From: Filimonas lacunae
GTDB lineage: Bacteria > Bacteroidota > Bacteroidia > Chitinophagales > Chitinophagaceae
NCBI RefSeq assembly: GCF_002355595.1
Contig: NZ_AP017422.1
Coordinates: 6,948,823 to 7,012,822, forward strand
Length of the DNA stretch: 64,000 bases
Direction of reading: 5' to 3'
Below the pieces are notes generated by a model. The model was not told the DNA's origin, searched no databases, and saw nothing but the letters and a program-made list of their open reading frames with translations. Of the stretch, positions 28,101-37,331 are shown one piece after another. A program made the translations under genes and the position numbers. Position 1 is the first letter of the stretch. Each line of letters opens with the position of its first letter.

Positions 28101-28272
28101 TATCTGAGTTAGCACCCGTATAGGATGTGTTTACAGAAATAGTAGGCGGATCGATAGCGGGATAATCGCGAACGGCCAGAAAGGTAAAACCAACCACACC
28201 CAGCAGGATAATGAAAATATTCATTACCGTGGCAAACACCGGGCGTTTAAGCGAAAGTTCTGAGATGTTCAT
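25198..28272 (-). CDS. RND multidrug efflux pump, HAE1/AcrB type
   Basis: 1024 residues, standard length. Twelve membrane helices, with the first at 10-30 and two large periplasmic loops. The motif VLATGLVVDDGIVVTENI in TM4 carries the two proton-relay Asp residues of the HAE1 family, and LIGLVTKNGILIVEFANQ lies in TM10-11. Uses proton-motive force to expel hydrophobic/amphiphilic compounds through a TolC channel. The middle gene of a three-gene operon: adaptor (18 bp upstream), pump, TolC. Confidence 0.95.
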   Translation of the reverse strand: MNISELSLKRPVFATVMNIFIILLGVVGFTFLAVRDYPAIDPPTISVNTSYTGANSDIIESQITEPLEKQINGIPGIRTITSSSSLGSSNITVEFNLGTDLEAAAGDVRDKVSQATRSLPQDIDAPPVVTKADANSDFILLLAVQSHSKSLLDLSDYAENVLQQQLQTIEGVSSVNIFGQKRYAMRLWLNPDKMNAYNVAFTDVKNALSTENVDLPPGKIYGANTELTIRTLGRLTSEQQFRDLIIREDSSGIVRLNDISTVELGPEQMEQGWKFNGVNAVGLAVIPQPGANNIAIADEFYKRVEEIEKSNKTDISFKVLIDNTKNIRNSLDEVEETLLISFALVVLVIFFFFRSWLTAIRPLIDIPISLVATFFIMYICGFTVNVLTLLGIVLATGLVVDDGIVVTENIFRKLEEGLPIRKAALEGSKEIFFAVISTSITLAIVFLPVIFLEGFVGRLFREFGIVLAAAVLISAFVSLTITPVLNVYLTRKNSQHGWFYMKTEPFFEGMENGYKRLLEGFMRIRWTAWVVIVICALAIWYSMATLRSEIAPLEDRSSIRFTVTGAEGTSYNAMQGITDKIGQFLYDSVPERDFVFARTGSGGSSSGTNSAQPRVGLIDPTLRDRSQSDIANELQKKLKRFNDARIFAVQEQTISVGSSSRSGLPVQFVLQNQDINKLKDIIPKFLEEARKDKTFSNVDVNLKFNKPEVQLTIDRMKARDLGLSSSDIISAAQSAFSGGRLAYFIMNGFQYQVIAQVDRTDRDKPNDIEKLYVRNSSGQNIPLDAVVHLEESSNPATLYHFNRYKAATISASLAEGETIGDGIKAMQAISDKLLDPSYQTALSGASRDYAESSSNIMFAFGLALIFIYLVLAAQFESFLDPFTIMLTVPLALAGALLSLVIFGQTLNIFSEIGMIMLIGLVTKNGILIVEFANQKREHGLPRKEAVIEAAQQRLRPILMTSLATSLGALPIALSLGAASTSRIPLGIVIVGGIVFSLILTLFVIPAVYTYISGKHKPHVTHVTE

Positions 28273-28290
28273 TGCTGTTCAATCAATTTT

Positions 28291-29373
28291 TTAATTTCCA
28301 CCTGTTGCGGTTGCTGAAGAATCCACCAGTTGCGATAACTGCTTCACCTGGCGCACTTTTACTGCAGCATTGGGCTGTGCAAACAACACACCGGTTACTA
28401 CCAGTGTATCACCCTCTTTCATGCCGTTGATCACAGCCACATTAGTCGATTGGCGTAAGCCGGTTTGTATAGATGTAAAAACTGCTTTTCCATCGTGTAC
28501 CAGCACTACCTGTTTGTTTTTATCGTCGGGGATAATAGCGTTGGTAGGTATCAGAATAGCTTTGGCCGACTGGCCTTCTCCTACATACACCTTGGCAAAA
28601 GCACCCGGGTTAGTATCTTCCCTGGCACTGATCACCGCCCGCACTTTTAAATTACGGGTTACCGCATTGGCCTGTGGTTCTATAGCGGTGATGGTGGCCT
28701 TGCGGCGAACACCTTTCGATCCGTCTGTTTCAATATTCACGGTACCCCCGGTATGCACCAGGTTGCCATACTGTTCCGGTATGGTAAAATCAATTTTCAG
28801 CTGGTTCAACTGCTGCATGGTAGCAATAACGCTAGCCGAGGTTACAAAAGCCCCCGGACTTACCTGGCGCAAACCAACCGTTCCGCTGAACGGTGCGCGA
28901 ATCACTGTTTTATCTATTAAGGCCTGTGTGTAGCTGATATCCGCCTTATAACCGTTTAAGGTATTGAGGGCAGCATCGTAATCGGCCTGGTTAACGCCAT
29001 TAATGTCCAGCAGTTTGCGCAGGCGCTCTTCTGTTTTTTGTGCCAGTTCCAGCTGCACCTTGGTTTTATTAAGGGTTGCCTGCAAATCGGCATCGTTTAC
29101 ACGGGCTATCACCGTACCCACCTCTACGTGCTTTCCTTCCGGAACATTCAGGTAAATAAGGCGCCCGCTTACTTCCGGCTTTAATTCTACATACTCATTG
29201 GCTATAATAGTACCGTTGGCTTCTATGGTATTTATTACATTAGAATAACGGGCTACTATCACATCTACCACCGGAACCTGGTTGGCAGACGCTTTTAGCG
29301 GTTGCTTTTTTTTACCACATGCCATTGCCAGGCAAGCGCAGGCAATAATTGCAGGGATGTTTTTTGATGACAT
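28291..29373 (-). CDS. RND periplasmic adaptor (membrane-fusion protein), lipoprotein
   Basis: 360 residues. Lipobox LAMACG with Cys near residue 19. The membrane-fusion layout is visible: first lipoyl half (about 65-95, EVSGRLIYLNVPEGKHVEVGTV), helical hairpin (about 100-150), second lipoyl half (IRAPFSGTVGLRQVSPGAFV) and beta-barrel and MP domains. It joins the inner-membrane pump to the outer-membrane channel. First gene of the operon. Confidence 0.92.
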   Translation of the reverse strand: MSSKNIPAIIACACLAMACGKKKQPLKASANQVPVVDVIVARYSNVINTIEANGTIIANEYVELKPEVSGRLIYLNVPEGKHVEVGTVIARVNDADLQATLNKTKVQLELAQKTEERLRKLLDINGVNQADYDAALNTLNGYKADISYTQALIDKTVIRAPFSGTVGLRQVSPGAFVTSASVIATMQQLNQLKIDFTIPEQYGNLVHTGGTVNIETDGSKGVRRKATITAIEPQANAVTRNLKVRAVISAREDTNPGAFAKVYVGEGQSAKAILIPTNAIIPDDKNKQVVLVHDGKAVFTSIQTGLRQSTNVAVINGMKEGDTLVVTGVLFAQPNAAVKVRQVKQLSQLVDSSATATGGN

Positions 29374-29471
29374 TGTTTTGTCTTAAATATTTATCCAGTA
29401 AACGATAACCTGATAAAGATATACAGATTTTACAGCCATAAGGGGCGGCCGTAACTCCTTGCGGTGAACCC

Positions 29472-29501
29472 AATAAAAAAACCGGGCAATGAAAGCCCGG
29501 T
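29472..29501 (-). terminator. Rho-independent terminator of the MG2/plug gene
   Basis: ACCGGGC-N7-GCCCGGT hairpin (29481-29501), followed on the minus strand by TTTTTTT. It lies 31 bp after the stop of the gene starting at 31938. Confidence 0.8.
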
Positions 29502-29532
29502 CCTTTTCCTTTAACAATATGTTTACTATATG

Positions 29533-31938
29533 TTAATCTATCGTTTGCTCAAAATGCATCAATCTGCCCTCTTTGTTCATTCCTTCCATTACCACGCGCA
29601 TTTTTTTAGTGATATCGCTGTTGTAAAACTCCAGCGTTATGCGGTGCGTTTTAGGATCGGTTAAAATGTAGGGGTTCCAGTACAGGGTAGTGCGCACATC
29701 CGGCTGGTCGTGCCTGCTGTCGCCCACGGCATAGTTGGGTGAGTAAAACTGCTTGAACTTGGTATAACCGGCAATTTCTTTAGAATCCAGTCCTTTACCC
29801 GGCTCGCTTTTTACATCACCACCTCTGCGGGTGTACACGGCAATAGCACCGCCCGAACCTCCACCAAAGCTACCGAAGAAAGGCGGGCGCATTACTTTAA
29901 TATAAGCCACATCCGTCATAGGGATATTGCTCAGCTGTTGTGCATCTACCGGCATTTCATCCAGGAAGAAAGTAGTGTTACTTCCTCTCCAGCTGGCACT
30001 AGGTGTGCCACCGGCATTGGTGTTATTGATCTGTAAACCGGCAACACGTCCCTGCAGGTATTGGAAAACACTGAACGAACTTTGCGCTACCATATCATTC
30101 ATTACATCAAACTGGTAACCATCGCCCTTAAACATTCCCGAAGCATATTTTTCGTCCAGAATATCAAGAGGCTTTTTGGCTTTGGCCGTTACCGTAACGC
30201 CTTCCAGGGTAGTGCCTTGTAACAGTTTTGTTAACCGGGCCTGCTCTAATGCCAGCTGGCGCATGCGGGTGTTACCGCTGGTATCAAACACTACTATATT
30301 ATAAGAAGGTGGCAGGTCCCCCACTTTATAAGGGGTCGGTAATAAACCATTGGAAAACGATACCGCCACTCTCGAAGCAAAATCTTTATTCTTATTAAAC
30401 TGGTAGTAAATTTTCAGTGTGTCAAAAAACAGCATGTTAGGGTCGGAGAAAGTACCATCCGGCCTTAAAGGCAGGAAGTTAAGGTTGGTAGAACTGTCTC
30501 TTGATTTCATAATCAGGTTAATACTGCCGGTTTCGCGAATCTGGATAGGAGTAGCACCGTATACCTTACCCGAGAACGACAGGTAAGCACTGTCTTTTCT
30601 GTATTTAAGCGTGGGCATGCGGTTGTTGGCAATGTCTTCCCAGTTAATTCTGCGCCATCCGTTAGTAAGCATTACCAGGTCCAGATATTGTTGCAGACTG
30701 TCGCTTTCGTTACGGAAATAAAAGGCGGGGTTGTGAATGTAACCTCTTAAATCGCTGGTAAGCAGCAGGTGCGAAATAATATTGTCGGTAGAATCCGGGC
30801 TTACTCCTATGTCTGTAACAGAAATACTCATGTTGGCAGCCACCGTATCAGGCACATCTATATCAATAAAGCTCTTAGCTCTTTTGCGGGTGTCGCCTAC
30901 CACGTCAATAGTAGGTTTAAACTCGTAGTTATGGTTGTTTACAAACGTAATACGTTCTGCTACCGGCACCCAGTTAGCATCAAACAGCGTAATGCAAACA
31001 ATGCCTGAAGGCAGGTTGCCTACAGGAATACTGCCGCCAATAGCTGCACTTTCCGTAAGGTCTACTTTTGCACGATAAATCAACTGCTGTTGTAAGGTGG
31101 CCATTACATACAGCGTTTTTAAATTTTCCGGTGCATCAGCAGCGCGCTCAACCAAAAAGCTGCGGCGGCCACCAATACCATTTACCGATAAAGTAGCGCC
31201 TGTAGCTTTCATGTCAGGAAGCGCTACGGTTTTGGTTTGTCCATCAGGTGTATTGTAAGTAGCAGTGTATTTGTCACCTGCTTTGGTTTCAATATCCACT
31301 ACGCCCATACCGTCATGTTTTGCTGCAAAAGCAACCACTTCTTCACCGGCAGCATTGGTAATTTTACCTTTTACAAAAACAGGTTTACCAAACTGATCCG
31401 TGGCTTTAAAAGCAACCCGCGATTTTAAACCGGCAATCATATCCCCTCCTTCCGGTAAAAACTGCAGGTTAATGTCCACCTTCTTAGCAGTGGTCACCGC
31501 ATCTTTAGGCTGTACAATACGTATATCTTTATTATAGAGAAAAACGGTATCAAAATTCATCATCCAGCTGGTATAGGCCCGCACGTGAATGATCTGTCCT
31601 TTATAGGTAGCCGGAATTTCATACTGCCCCTTGGCGGTACCTTCCAGCAAGGGAGTGGCTGTATGAAATAATACCAGGCCGGTTGCATCTGTCCAATCTA
31701 CATAAAAGTTTTTGCTGATGTCGGAGGGATAAATACCCGCCTGTAAGTAGGCTTTAAACCAGATGGTTTCGCCAGGGGTATAAGCTCCTTTATCAAAATG
31801 GAGATAAGCACGCTCCTGTTGGTACTCTTCGCCCAGCTTAGCCAGGCTTGCATCTAACTTCTGTGCATGCAAAGTTGTAGCGCAAAAAAACACTGCCAGG
31901 GTTGTTGTAAAGAATTGGCAGACACGTTTACTCGTCAT
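29533..31938 (-). CDS. Secreted MG2-like protein with a TonB-receptor plug-like C-terminus
   Basis: 801 residues from the ATG at 31938; earlier in-frame starts would precede the signal peptide (MTSKRV...LHAQ). The N-terminal part begins with YLHFDKGAYTPGETIWFKAYL-like sequence of the alpha-2-macroglobulin MG2 domain and several Ig-like domains follow. Residues about 600-720 (VFQYLQGRVAGLQI, SWRGSNTTFFLDEMPVD, GGGSGGAIAVYTRRGG) have the plan of a TonB-dependent receptor plug, but no 22-strand barrel follows. Such barrel-less proteins are found across Bacteroidota; their role is unknown. Monocistronic, with a terminator downstream. Confidence 0.75.
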   Translation of the reverse strand: MTSKRVCQFFTTTLAVFFCATTLHAQKLDASLAKLGEEYQQERAYLHFDKGAYTPGETIWFKAYLQAGIYPSDISKNFYVDWTDATGLVLFHTATPLLEGTAKGQYEIPATYKGQIIHVRAYTSWMMNFDTVFLYNKDIRIVQPKDAVTTAKKVDINLQFLPEGGDMIAGLKSRVAFKATDQFGKPVFVKGKITNAAGEEVVAFAAKHDGMGVVDIETKAGDKYTATYNTPDGQTKTVALPDMKATGATLSVNGIGGRRSFLVERAADAPENLKTLYVMATLQQQLIYRAKVDLTESAAIGGSIPVGNLPSGIVCITLFDANWVPVAERITFVNNHNYEFKPTIDVVGDTRKRAKSFIDIDVPDTVAANMSISVTDIGVSPDSTDNIISHLLLTSDLRGYIHNPAFYFRNESDSLQQYLDLVMLTNGWRRINWEDIANNRMPTLKYRKDSAYLSFSGKVYGATPIQIRETGSINLIMKSRDSSTNLNFLPLRPDGTFSDPNMLFFDTLKIYYQFNKNKDFASRVAVSFSNGLLPTPYKVGDLPPSYNIVVFDTSGNTRMRQLALEQARLTKLLQGTTLEGVTVTAKAKKPLDILDEKYASGMFKGDGYQFDVMNDMVAQSSFSVFQYLQGRVAGLQINNTNAGGTPSASWRGSNTTFFLDEMPVDAQQLSNIPMTDVAYIKVMRPPFFGSFGGGSGGAIAVYTRRGGDVKSEPGKGLDSKEIAGYTKFKQFYSPNYAVGDSRHDQPDVRTTLYWNPYILTDPKTHRITLEFYNSDITKKMRVVMEGMNKEGRLMHFEQTID

Positions 31939-32107
31939 AGTGCTGATTGTCAGAGTTTTTAGATAATTATAATGGCAGCAAAAGGAAATTTCACTAAAAA
32001 TAGGTTTTTTAGGCAAATCCTTAAGCTGGTGTTAAACACATAAGGCATATTTAGCATTTTATATTAGGTCAATGGTATTTTTAACCGCTGTAAATCAAAG
32101 CATCCTA

Positions 32108-32115
32108 TACCTTTG
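32108..32115 (+). promoter_or_regulatory. -7 promoter element of the GAF histidine kinase
   Basis: TACCTTTG, exact TAnnTTTG match, 29 nt before the ATG at 32145. The -33 region is AT-rich without a clear TTG. Confidence 0.5.
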
Positions 32116-32144
32116 ATATCCGTAACCTAATAAACTGTCAAAAA

Positions 32145-33320
32145 ATGATTGAAGCCGCTTTACCCCACGACGAACAGGATCGTTTGCAGGAACTGTATCG
32201 CACCGAACTACTGGACAGCCCTAAAGACACAGACTTTGACGAAATAGTGCAACTGGCCTCCCGCATTTGCGATGTTCCCATTTCTCTCATTTCTTTGATA
32301 GATGCAGGCCGGCAATGGTTTAAAGCAAAAACCGGGATAGACATAGATGAAACGGAAAGAAGTATTTCGTTTTGTGCGCATGCTATTTTACAGGACGATT
32401 TGATGGAGGTACGTGATACATCGAAAGACGAACGTTTTGCAGATAACCCTTTTGTAAAAGGCGATCCCGAAGTGCGGTTTTACGCCGGCGTGCCCCTGGT
32501 AACAGAAAGGGGATATAAATTAGGTACGCTGTGTGTAATTGATAAAACACCAAGGGTGTTAACGGAAGATCAGGCCCTGGCTCTAAAGGTGCTGGCCAAA
32601 CAAATTATCAAACTGATTGAATTACGCAGCCGCAACAAAGAAATTCAACACCTGGTAACTACACAAAATCGTATTACTTCTATTATATCGCACGATGTGC
32701 GTAACCCGCTGGCCGCGCTTAAAGCTATTATTGAACTGCAAACATCAGGTGCCCTTACCGAGGAAGAAACCACCGAAATGCTCACCATGTCCAGCAAGCA
32801 GCTGGATAGCACTATAGATATGGTAGCCAATGTTTCTGATTGGGGCAGGCTGCAAATGAAAGTGCAGCGCATGCAAAAAGTGCCTGTAAACCTCAGCACC
32901 CTGATTGATCAAACTTTACCTTCTTTCATGGCTACCGCCAGTTCAAAAAACAATATTCTTAACAGTGATGTGCCTAAAGGCCTGGTGATACAGGCCGAGC
33001 AGCAAGCATTACATTTTATACTGCGTAATCTGTTAAGCAACGCCAATAAGTATACAGAGTTTGGTTCTATTACGGTATCGGCGCAGCAGGAAGAAAGCAG
33101 GGTACGTCTTAAAGTTTGCGACACCGGCATTGGTATGACAAAAGAGAAGGTCGCTTCCATATTTGGAAGCGAGAAAAATTTTCCGGCGCCAGGCACCCAG
33201 GGCGAAAAAGGTAGCGGTTTAGGCTTGCTGCTGGTAAAAGACTTCCTGGACAAAATCAATGGCCGGATTCTTATTACCAGCGAAGAAGGTGCCGGCACCT
33301 GTGTAAGTATTATATTATAA
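32145..33320 (+). CDS. Soluble GAF-domain sensor histidine kinase
   Basis: 391 residues, no membrane segment. GAF domain at about 20-160 (ICDVPISLISLIDAGRQWFK, FYAGVPLVT, LGTLCVIDK), HisKA with H183 in IISHDVRNPLA, and HATPase_c at about 275-391 (LLSNANKY, CDTGIGM, GSGLGLLLV). The GAF subtype with ISLIS and SFCAHAI resembles that of many cytosolic sensors and phytochrome-like kinases without the chromophore Cys. No response regulator gene is adjacent. Convergent with feoB (11-bp gap). Confidence 0.88.
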   Translation: MIEAALPHDEQDRLQELYRTELLDSPKDTDFDEIVQLASRICDVPISLISLIDAGRQWFKAKTGIDIDETERSISFCAHAILQDDLMEVRDTSKDERFADNPFVKGDPEVRFYAGVPLVTERGYKLGTLCVIDKTPRVLTEDQALALKVLAKQIIKLIELRSRNKEIQHLVTTQNRITSIISHDVRNPLAALKAIIELQTSGALTEEETTEMLTMSSKQLDSTIDMVANVSDWGRLQMKVQRMQKVPVNLSTLIDQTLPSFMATASSKNNILNSDVPKGLVIQAEQQALHFILRNLLSNANKYTEFGSITVSAQQEESRVRLKVCDTGIGMTKEKVASIFGSEKNFPAPGTQGEKGSGLGLLLVKDFLDKINGRILITSEEGAGTCVSIIL

Positions 33321-33331
33321 ATGGCTTCTTA

Positions 33332-35452
33332 TTAAAACAGGTGGTACACCAGTAAGCTAGTAACATAAGCCAGGAAGGTCATATAGCCCACCTGTATTAA
33401 TGGCCATTTCCACGATTTGGTTTCCCGCTTTACTACGGCTACAGTGGTCATACACTGCATAGCCAGCACATAAAACACCATCAGCGATAATGCAGTAGGC
33501 AGGGTATACACTTTAGTACCATCGGCCCTTACTGCATTTTGCATTTTACTGCGCAGGGTAGCATCGTCATCACTCTGTTCCACGCTGTATAAAGTGGCCA
33601 TCGTACCCACAAACACTTCCCTTGCCGCAAACGAGGTAACCAATGCAATGCCTATTTTCCAATCAAAGCCCAATGGCTTAATAGCGGGTTCTATGGTTTT
33701 GCCTATAATACCTGCAAAAGAGTTTTCCAGTTTTTCGGTGCTTAATTCCCTATCCAGTTCTGCTTTTTCATCGTCTGTTTTGGCCGCTTCTTTCAGCTGT
33801 GCGTATTTGGTTTCTACGCTGTGCATTCTGCCCGAAGGCCCATAGCTGCTTAAAAACCAAAGTAACATGCTTATTACCAGGATCACCCGGCCTGCATCCA
33901 GTACAAAAATTTTGGCCTTTTCTATCATGGTAGTCCCTACATTCAACCACCTGGGTGCGCGGTAAATGGGCAATTCTAATATGAAAAAGCTTTTCTCCTG
34001 CACCTTAATCATAAATTTCAGCACATAGCTTACCAACAGGGCCATTACCAGGCCTAATAAATACAAGGCCATCATCACCAGGCCTTTCACACTTAAAAAG
34101 CCCAGGAAATATTTATCCGGAAAAACCAGTGAAATAAGAATGGTGTATACGGGCAAACGGGCGCTGCAACTCATTAATGGCGTAACCAGTATGGTTAACA
34201 AACGCTCCTTTTTGTTTTCGATGTTACGGGCACTCATTACAGCAGGTACTGCACAGGCCAGACCGCTGATCATAGGCATTACGCTTTTGCCGTTCAAGCC
34301 TACTTTACGCATCAGCTTATCACTTAAAAAGCTGATACGCGCCATGTACCCGGTGTCTTCCAGCAGGGTAATTAACCCGAATAATATCATAATCTGTGGC
34401 ACAAACACCAATATACCGCCTAAGCCGGCCAGAAAACCGTTTAACAACAGATCGCTCCACCAGGCTTCGGGCAATATACCAGCCAGCCAGCCGGACAAAG
34501 AGCCAAAACCGCTGTCAATTAAATCCATCGGATAAGACGCCAGCCAAAAAATGCTCTGGAATAATACAAACAGTGTAACCAGTAATATAATATAACCCCA
34601 TACCCGATGCAGCAGCAGGTTATCCAGCTTTTCGGTAAACAGCTTTTTCTGCAACGGATCGGGCTCTACCACGTTCTGCTGCATAATTTGCCGGATACGC
34701 GTATAACGCTGCAAAATTTCCTCTGCCTGGCTTTTGGTAGGGTTAAACTTGTTATCTATTTCCAGTTGCTCAATGCTGTTTTGTGTGGCATCGGGCAAAG
34801 GAAAGTTTTCGTGGTTAATGAGGTAATGGATAGAAGCGTAATCACTTAAAGCCGGAAACAAACGCTGTACACCGCTCACCGCTTCGGGGGCCAGTTCTTT
34901 ATTGGATATAAAATCGCGTCGTGGCGAGGTGGCATTCAAGTGAGCTGTTTGTGCCAGGGCTTTTTTCAGCGCATCAATACCTTTGTTTTTGCGTGGGTTT
35001 ACGGGAATTACCGGAACCCCCAGCTCTCTTTCCAGTCCGGGCACGTCTATTTCAATGCCTTTGCTGCGGGCAAGGTCCATCATGGTAAGCGCTACCACCA
35101 CGGGCACTTTCAAATCTATAATCTGGCTGCAGAATAAAAGATTGCGTTTGAGGTTGCTGGCATCGGCCACCAGCAGCACCATTTCTGGTTTAATATCCTC
35201 ATCCACCCCCATCATTACCCGGTAGGCAACCCATTCATCGGCTCTGCGGGGGTACAAGCTATAGGTTCCGGGCAAGTCAATGATAGTGCTGTTAATAGCT
35301 GCATCAAGTGACGACTGACCGGTTTTCTTATCTACTGTAACTCCTGGAAAGTTTCCCACTTTCTGATTCAGGCCCGTTAGCGAGTTAAATAACGACGATT
35401 TGCCACAGTTGGGGTTTCCCACCAGGGCTATGTTTATATTCCTTCCTGACAA
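33332..35452 (-). CDS. feoB: Ferrous iron transport protein B
   Basis: 706 residues. The N-terminal G domain has GNPNCGKSS (G1), FPGVTVDKKTG (G2) and DLPGTYSLYP (G3), followed by the helical GDI region and a polytopic domain with two Gate repeats (about 340-400 and 520-640). Imports Fe(II) across the inner membrane. The G4 motif reads TMMD rather than the usual NxxD. The apparent start is TTG at 35452; there is no ATG in frame upstream of the G1 motif. No feoA or feoC lies beside it. A TACCTTTG element is 54 bp upstream. Confidence 0.92.
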   Translation of the reverse strand: MSGRNINIALVGNPNCGKSSLFNSLTGLNQKVGNFPGVTVDKKTGQSSLDAAINSTIIDLPGTYSLYPRRADEWVAYRVMMGVDEDIKPEMVLLVADASNLKRNLLFCSQIIDLKVPVVVALTMMDLARSKGIEIDVPGLERELGVPVIPVNPRKNKGIDALKKALAQTAHLNATSPRRDFISNKELAPEAVSGVQRLFPALSDYASIHYLINHENFPLPDATQNSIEQLEIDNKFNPTKSQAEEILQRYTRIRQIMQQNVVEPDPLQKKLFTEKLDNLLLHRVWGYIILLVTLFVLFQSIFWLASYPMDLIDSGFGSLSGWLAGILPEAWWSDLLLNGFLAGLGGILVFVPQIMILFGLITLLEDTGYMARISFLSDKLMRKVGLNGKSVMPMISGLACAVPAVMSARNIENKKERLLTILVTPLMSCSARLPVYTILISLVFPDKYFLGFLSVKGLVMMALYLLGLVMALLVSYVLKFMIKVQEKSFFILELPIYRAPRWLNVGTTMIEKAKIFVLDAGRVILVISMLLWFLSSYGPSGRMHSVETKYAQLKEAAKTDDEKAELDRELSTEKLENSFAGIIGKTIEPAIKPLGFDWKIGIALVTSFAAREVFVGTMATLYSVEQSDDDATLRSKMQNAVRADGTKVYTLPTALSLMVFYVLAMQCMTTVAVVKRETKSWKWPLIQVGYMTFLAYVTSLLVYHLF

Positions 35453-35506
35453 TGCGCTTCAAATTTCTTTCAATAAATAGAAATCCCGGCAGGGGCTTTG
35501 CAGGTG

Positions 35507-35514
35507 CAAAGGTA
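35507..35514 (-). promoter_or_regulatory. -7 promoter element of feoB
   Basis: Minus strand TACCTTTG, exact consensus, 54 nt before the TTG start of feoB, leaving a leader of about 45-50 nt. No Fur-like palindrome was obvious. Confidence 0.5.
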
Positions 35515-35660
35515 CGTTTAAGCAATGGTTTGCAATTACGAGATCAGGAGAAATAACCCTTATAAACGGTGGTTTACCATTCGCGTTTTTACGAACTTTG
35601 CTTCGGCAAAAGCATTACCGGTGCCGTTAACCGGCCTTTACCAAAATATCCACTGTACGC

Positions 35661-37304
35661 ATGAAGCAATTATTACTCATTATTATTCTTTGCCCTACAC
35701 TTACCTTTTCACAATCGCGCAAGCAAAAAAGAGCGCAGGAAAAAGCTGATAAAGAAACACTTGCCAATTTGCAGGCGCATGTGCAATACCTGGCCGGCGA
35801 TCAGCTCGAAGGCCGGCGTACCGGCAGTGCAGGCGAGGTACTGGCCATGCAATACATCAGCAACTATTTTACAAAAGCCGGTTTAGAACCTAAAGGCACC
35901 AATGGCTTTATACAGGAGTTTACCATTAACGAGGGCAAACAACTACCCCCTGCCGATAACCAGTTTATAGTGAATGATAAACCCATGACCGTAAACCTGG
36001 ATTACTACCCGCTTGCGTGGAGTGCCGAAACCACCGCTTCGGGAAGTGCTTCGTTGGACTTGCGTGAAAAAGGCGAACCCTGGTTTTGGGATGCGAAAGA
36101 CCTGGTAGAAGAAAATAAAAATAATCCGCATTTCGCCATTGACGAAGCTTTGCAAAAAGAAGCCCTCAACGCCAGCAAAAAAGGCGCAAAAGCACTGATC
36201 ATTTTTAACAGCGGCAAACAAACCGATAACATTTTGTTTAATAAGAACGATAAAACCAAGGCAGCTGCGCTGCCGGTATTGTACCTGACACCCCGTGGGC
36301 TGAAAAAATATTTTGCCGATGTTTCTGCCCTGTACAATGTAAAACTGAAGGTGAAAATGGTAAACACCTCCCGCAAAGCACACAATGTGGTAGGGTATAT
36401 TAATAACAACGCCCCTAACACGGTAGTACTAGGGGCACATTACGATCATCTTGGCCGTGGCGAAGACGATAACGCGCTGGACGCCAAAGGTGAAATTCAT
36501 AACGGTGCTGATGACAATGCCAGCGGTACCGCTGCCCTGCTGGAATTAGCCCGCCTGCTGAAAAAAAGCAGTGATAAAAGCAGCAACTACCTTCTTATCG
36601 CCTTTTCGGGTGAAGAGCTGGGTTTGTTTGGCAGCAAATACTGGCTGGACAACCCTACTGTTACCAGCAAACCTAACTACATGATTAACATGGACATGGT
36701 AGGCCGTTATAACCCCGATAAAAAATTAACCATTGGCGGCTTTGGCACTTCGCCCGTTTGGAGCCAGGTGTTTACTACGGTGCCGGCCGGTAATTTGCTG
36801 GTGCATTTTGACAGTTCCGGCGCAGGCCCCAGCGATCATGCATCTTTTTACCGTAAAGACATTCCCGTTTTATTCTTTTTTACCAACAGTCACGAAGATT
36901 ATCACAAAGCCACCGACGATTGGGACAAAATCAATTATGCCGGCGAACTGGATATTGTGAAGTACATAGAAGCAATAATTGCTGCTACTGCCAATAAAGG
37001 CCCACTGCCTTTTGCCAAAACCAGCGAACCCGAAATGGCCAAAGTAAACCTGCCGGTGACCCTGGGTGTAATGCCTGACTATGCGTTTAGTGGAACAGGC
37101 ATGCGCATTGAAGCGGTAAGCAAAGGAAAACTGGCTGAAAAGTCAGGACTGATGGCGGGTGACGTACTTTTACAACTGGGGCAGTACCAGTTTGTAGATG
37201 TGCCATCTTACATGCAGGCGCTGCGCAACTTTAAAAAAGGCGATAGCACTACTTTAAAGCTGAAACGCGGCACTGCCGAAAAAACCGTTCCCATTCAATT
37301 TTAA
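35661..37304 (+). CDS. M28-family metallopeptidase with C-terminal PDZ domain
   Basis: 547 residues. Signal peptide ending near TFSQS. A PA (protease-associated) insertion spans about 100-230. The zinc aminopeptidase domain shows H260 and D262 (GAHYDHLG), the bridging Asp in NGADDNASGT (D284/D285) and the catalytic Glu pair in SGEELGLFGS (E318/E319). A PDZ domain occupies about 460-545 (GMRIEAVSKGKLAEKSGL, GDVLLQLG). Predicted periplasmic or surface aminopeptidase. Confidence 0.9.
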   Translation: MKQLLLIIILCPTLTFSQSRKQKRAQEKADKETLANLQAHVQYLAGDQLEGRRTGSAGEVLAMQYISNYFTKAGLEPKGTNGFIQEFTINEGKQLPPADNQFIVNDKPMTVNLDYYPLAWSAETTASGSASLDLREKGEPWFWDAKDLVEENKNNPHFAIDEALQKEALNASKKGAKALIIFNSGKQTDNILFNKNDKTKAAALPVLYLTPRGLKKYFADVSALYNVKLKVKMVNTSRKAHNVVGYINNNAPNTVVLGAHYDHLGRGEDDNALDAKGEIHNGADDNASGTAALLELARLLKKSSDKSSNYLLIAFSGEELGLFGSKYWLDNPTVTSKPNYMINMDMVGRYNPDKKLTIGGFGTSPVWSQVFTTVPAGNLLVHFDSSGAGPSDHASFYRKDIPVLFFFTNSHEDYHKATDDWDKINYAGELDIVKYIEAIIAATANKGPLPFAKTSEPEMAKVNLPVTLGVMPDYAFSGTGMRIEAVSKGKLAEKSGLMAGDVLLQLGQYQFVDVPSYMQALRNFKKGDSTTLKLKRGTAEKTVPIQF

Positions 37305-37331
37305 ACAGAACAAAAGATAAAACCCGCAACC

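Noticed and set aside
25076-28933. Long plus-strand open frames opposite the TolC, RND pump and adaptor genes
   Set aside because: They lie antisense to strongly recognisable genes, have no family motifs and arise from codon bias in the true frames.
35453-35660. A small feoA gene upstream of feoB
   Set aside because: No frame in this 208-bp spacer has the length or pattern of FeoA; only promoter-like sequence is seen.
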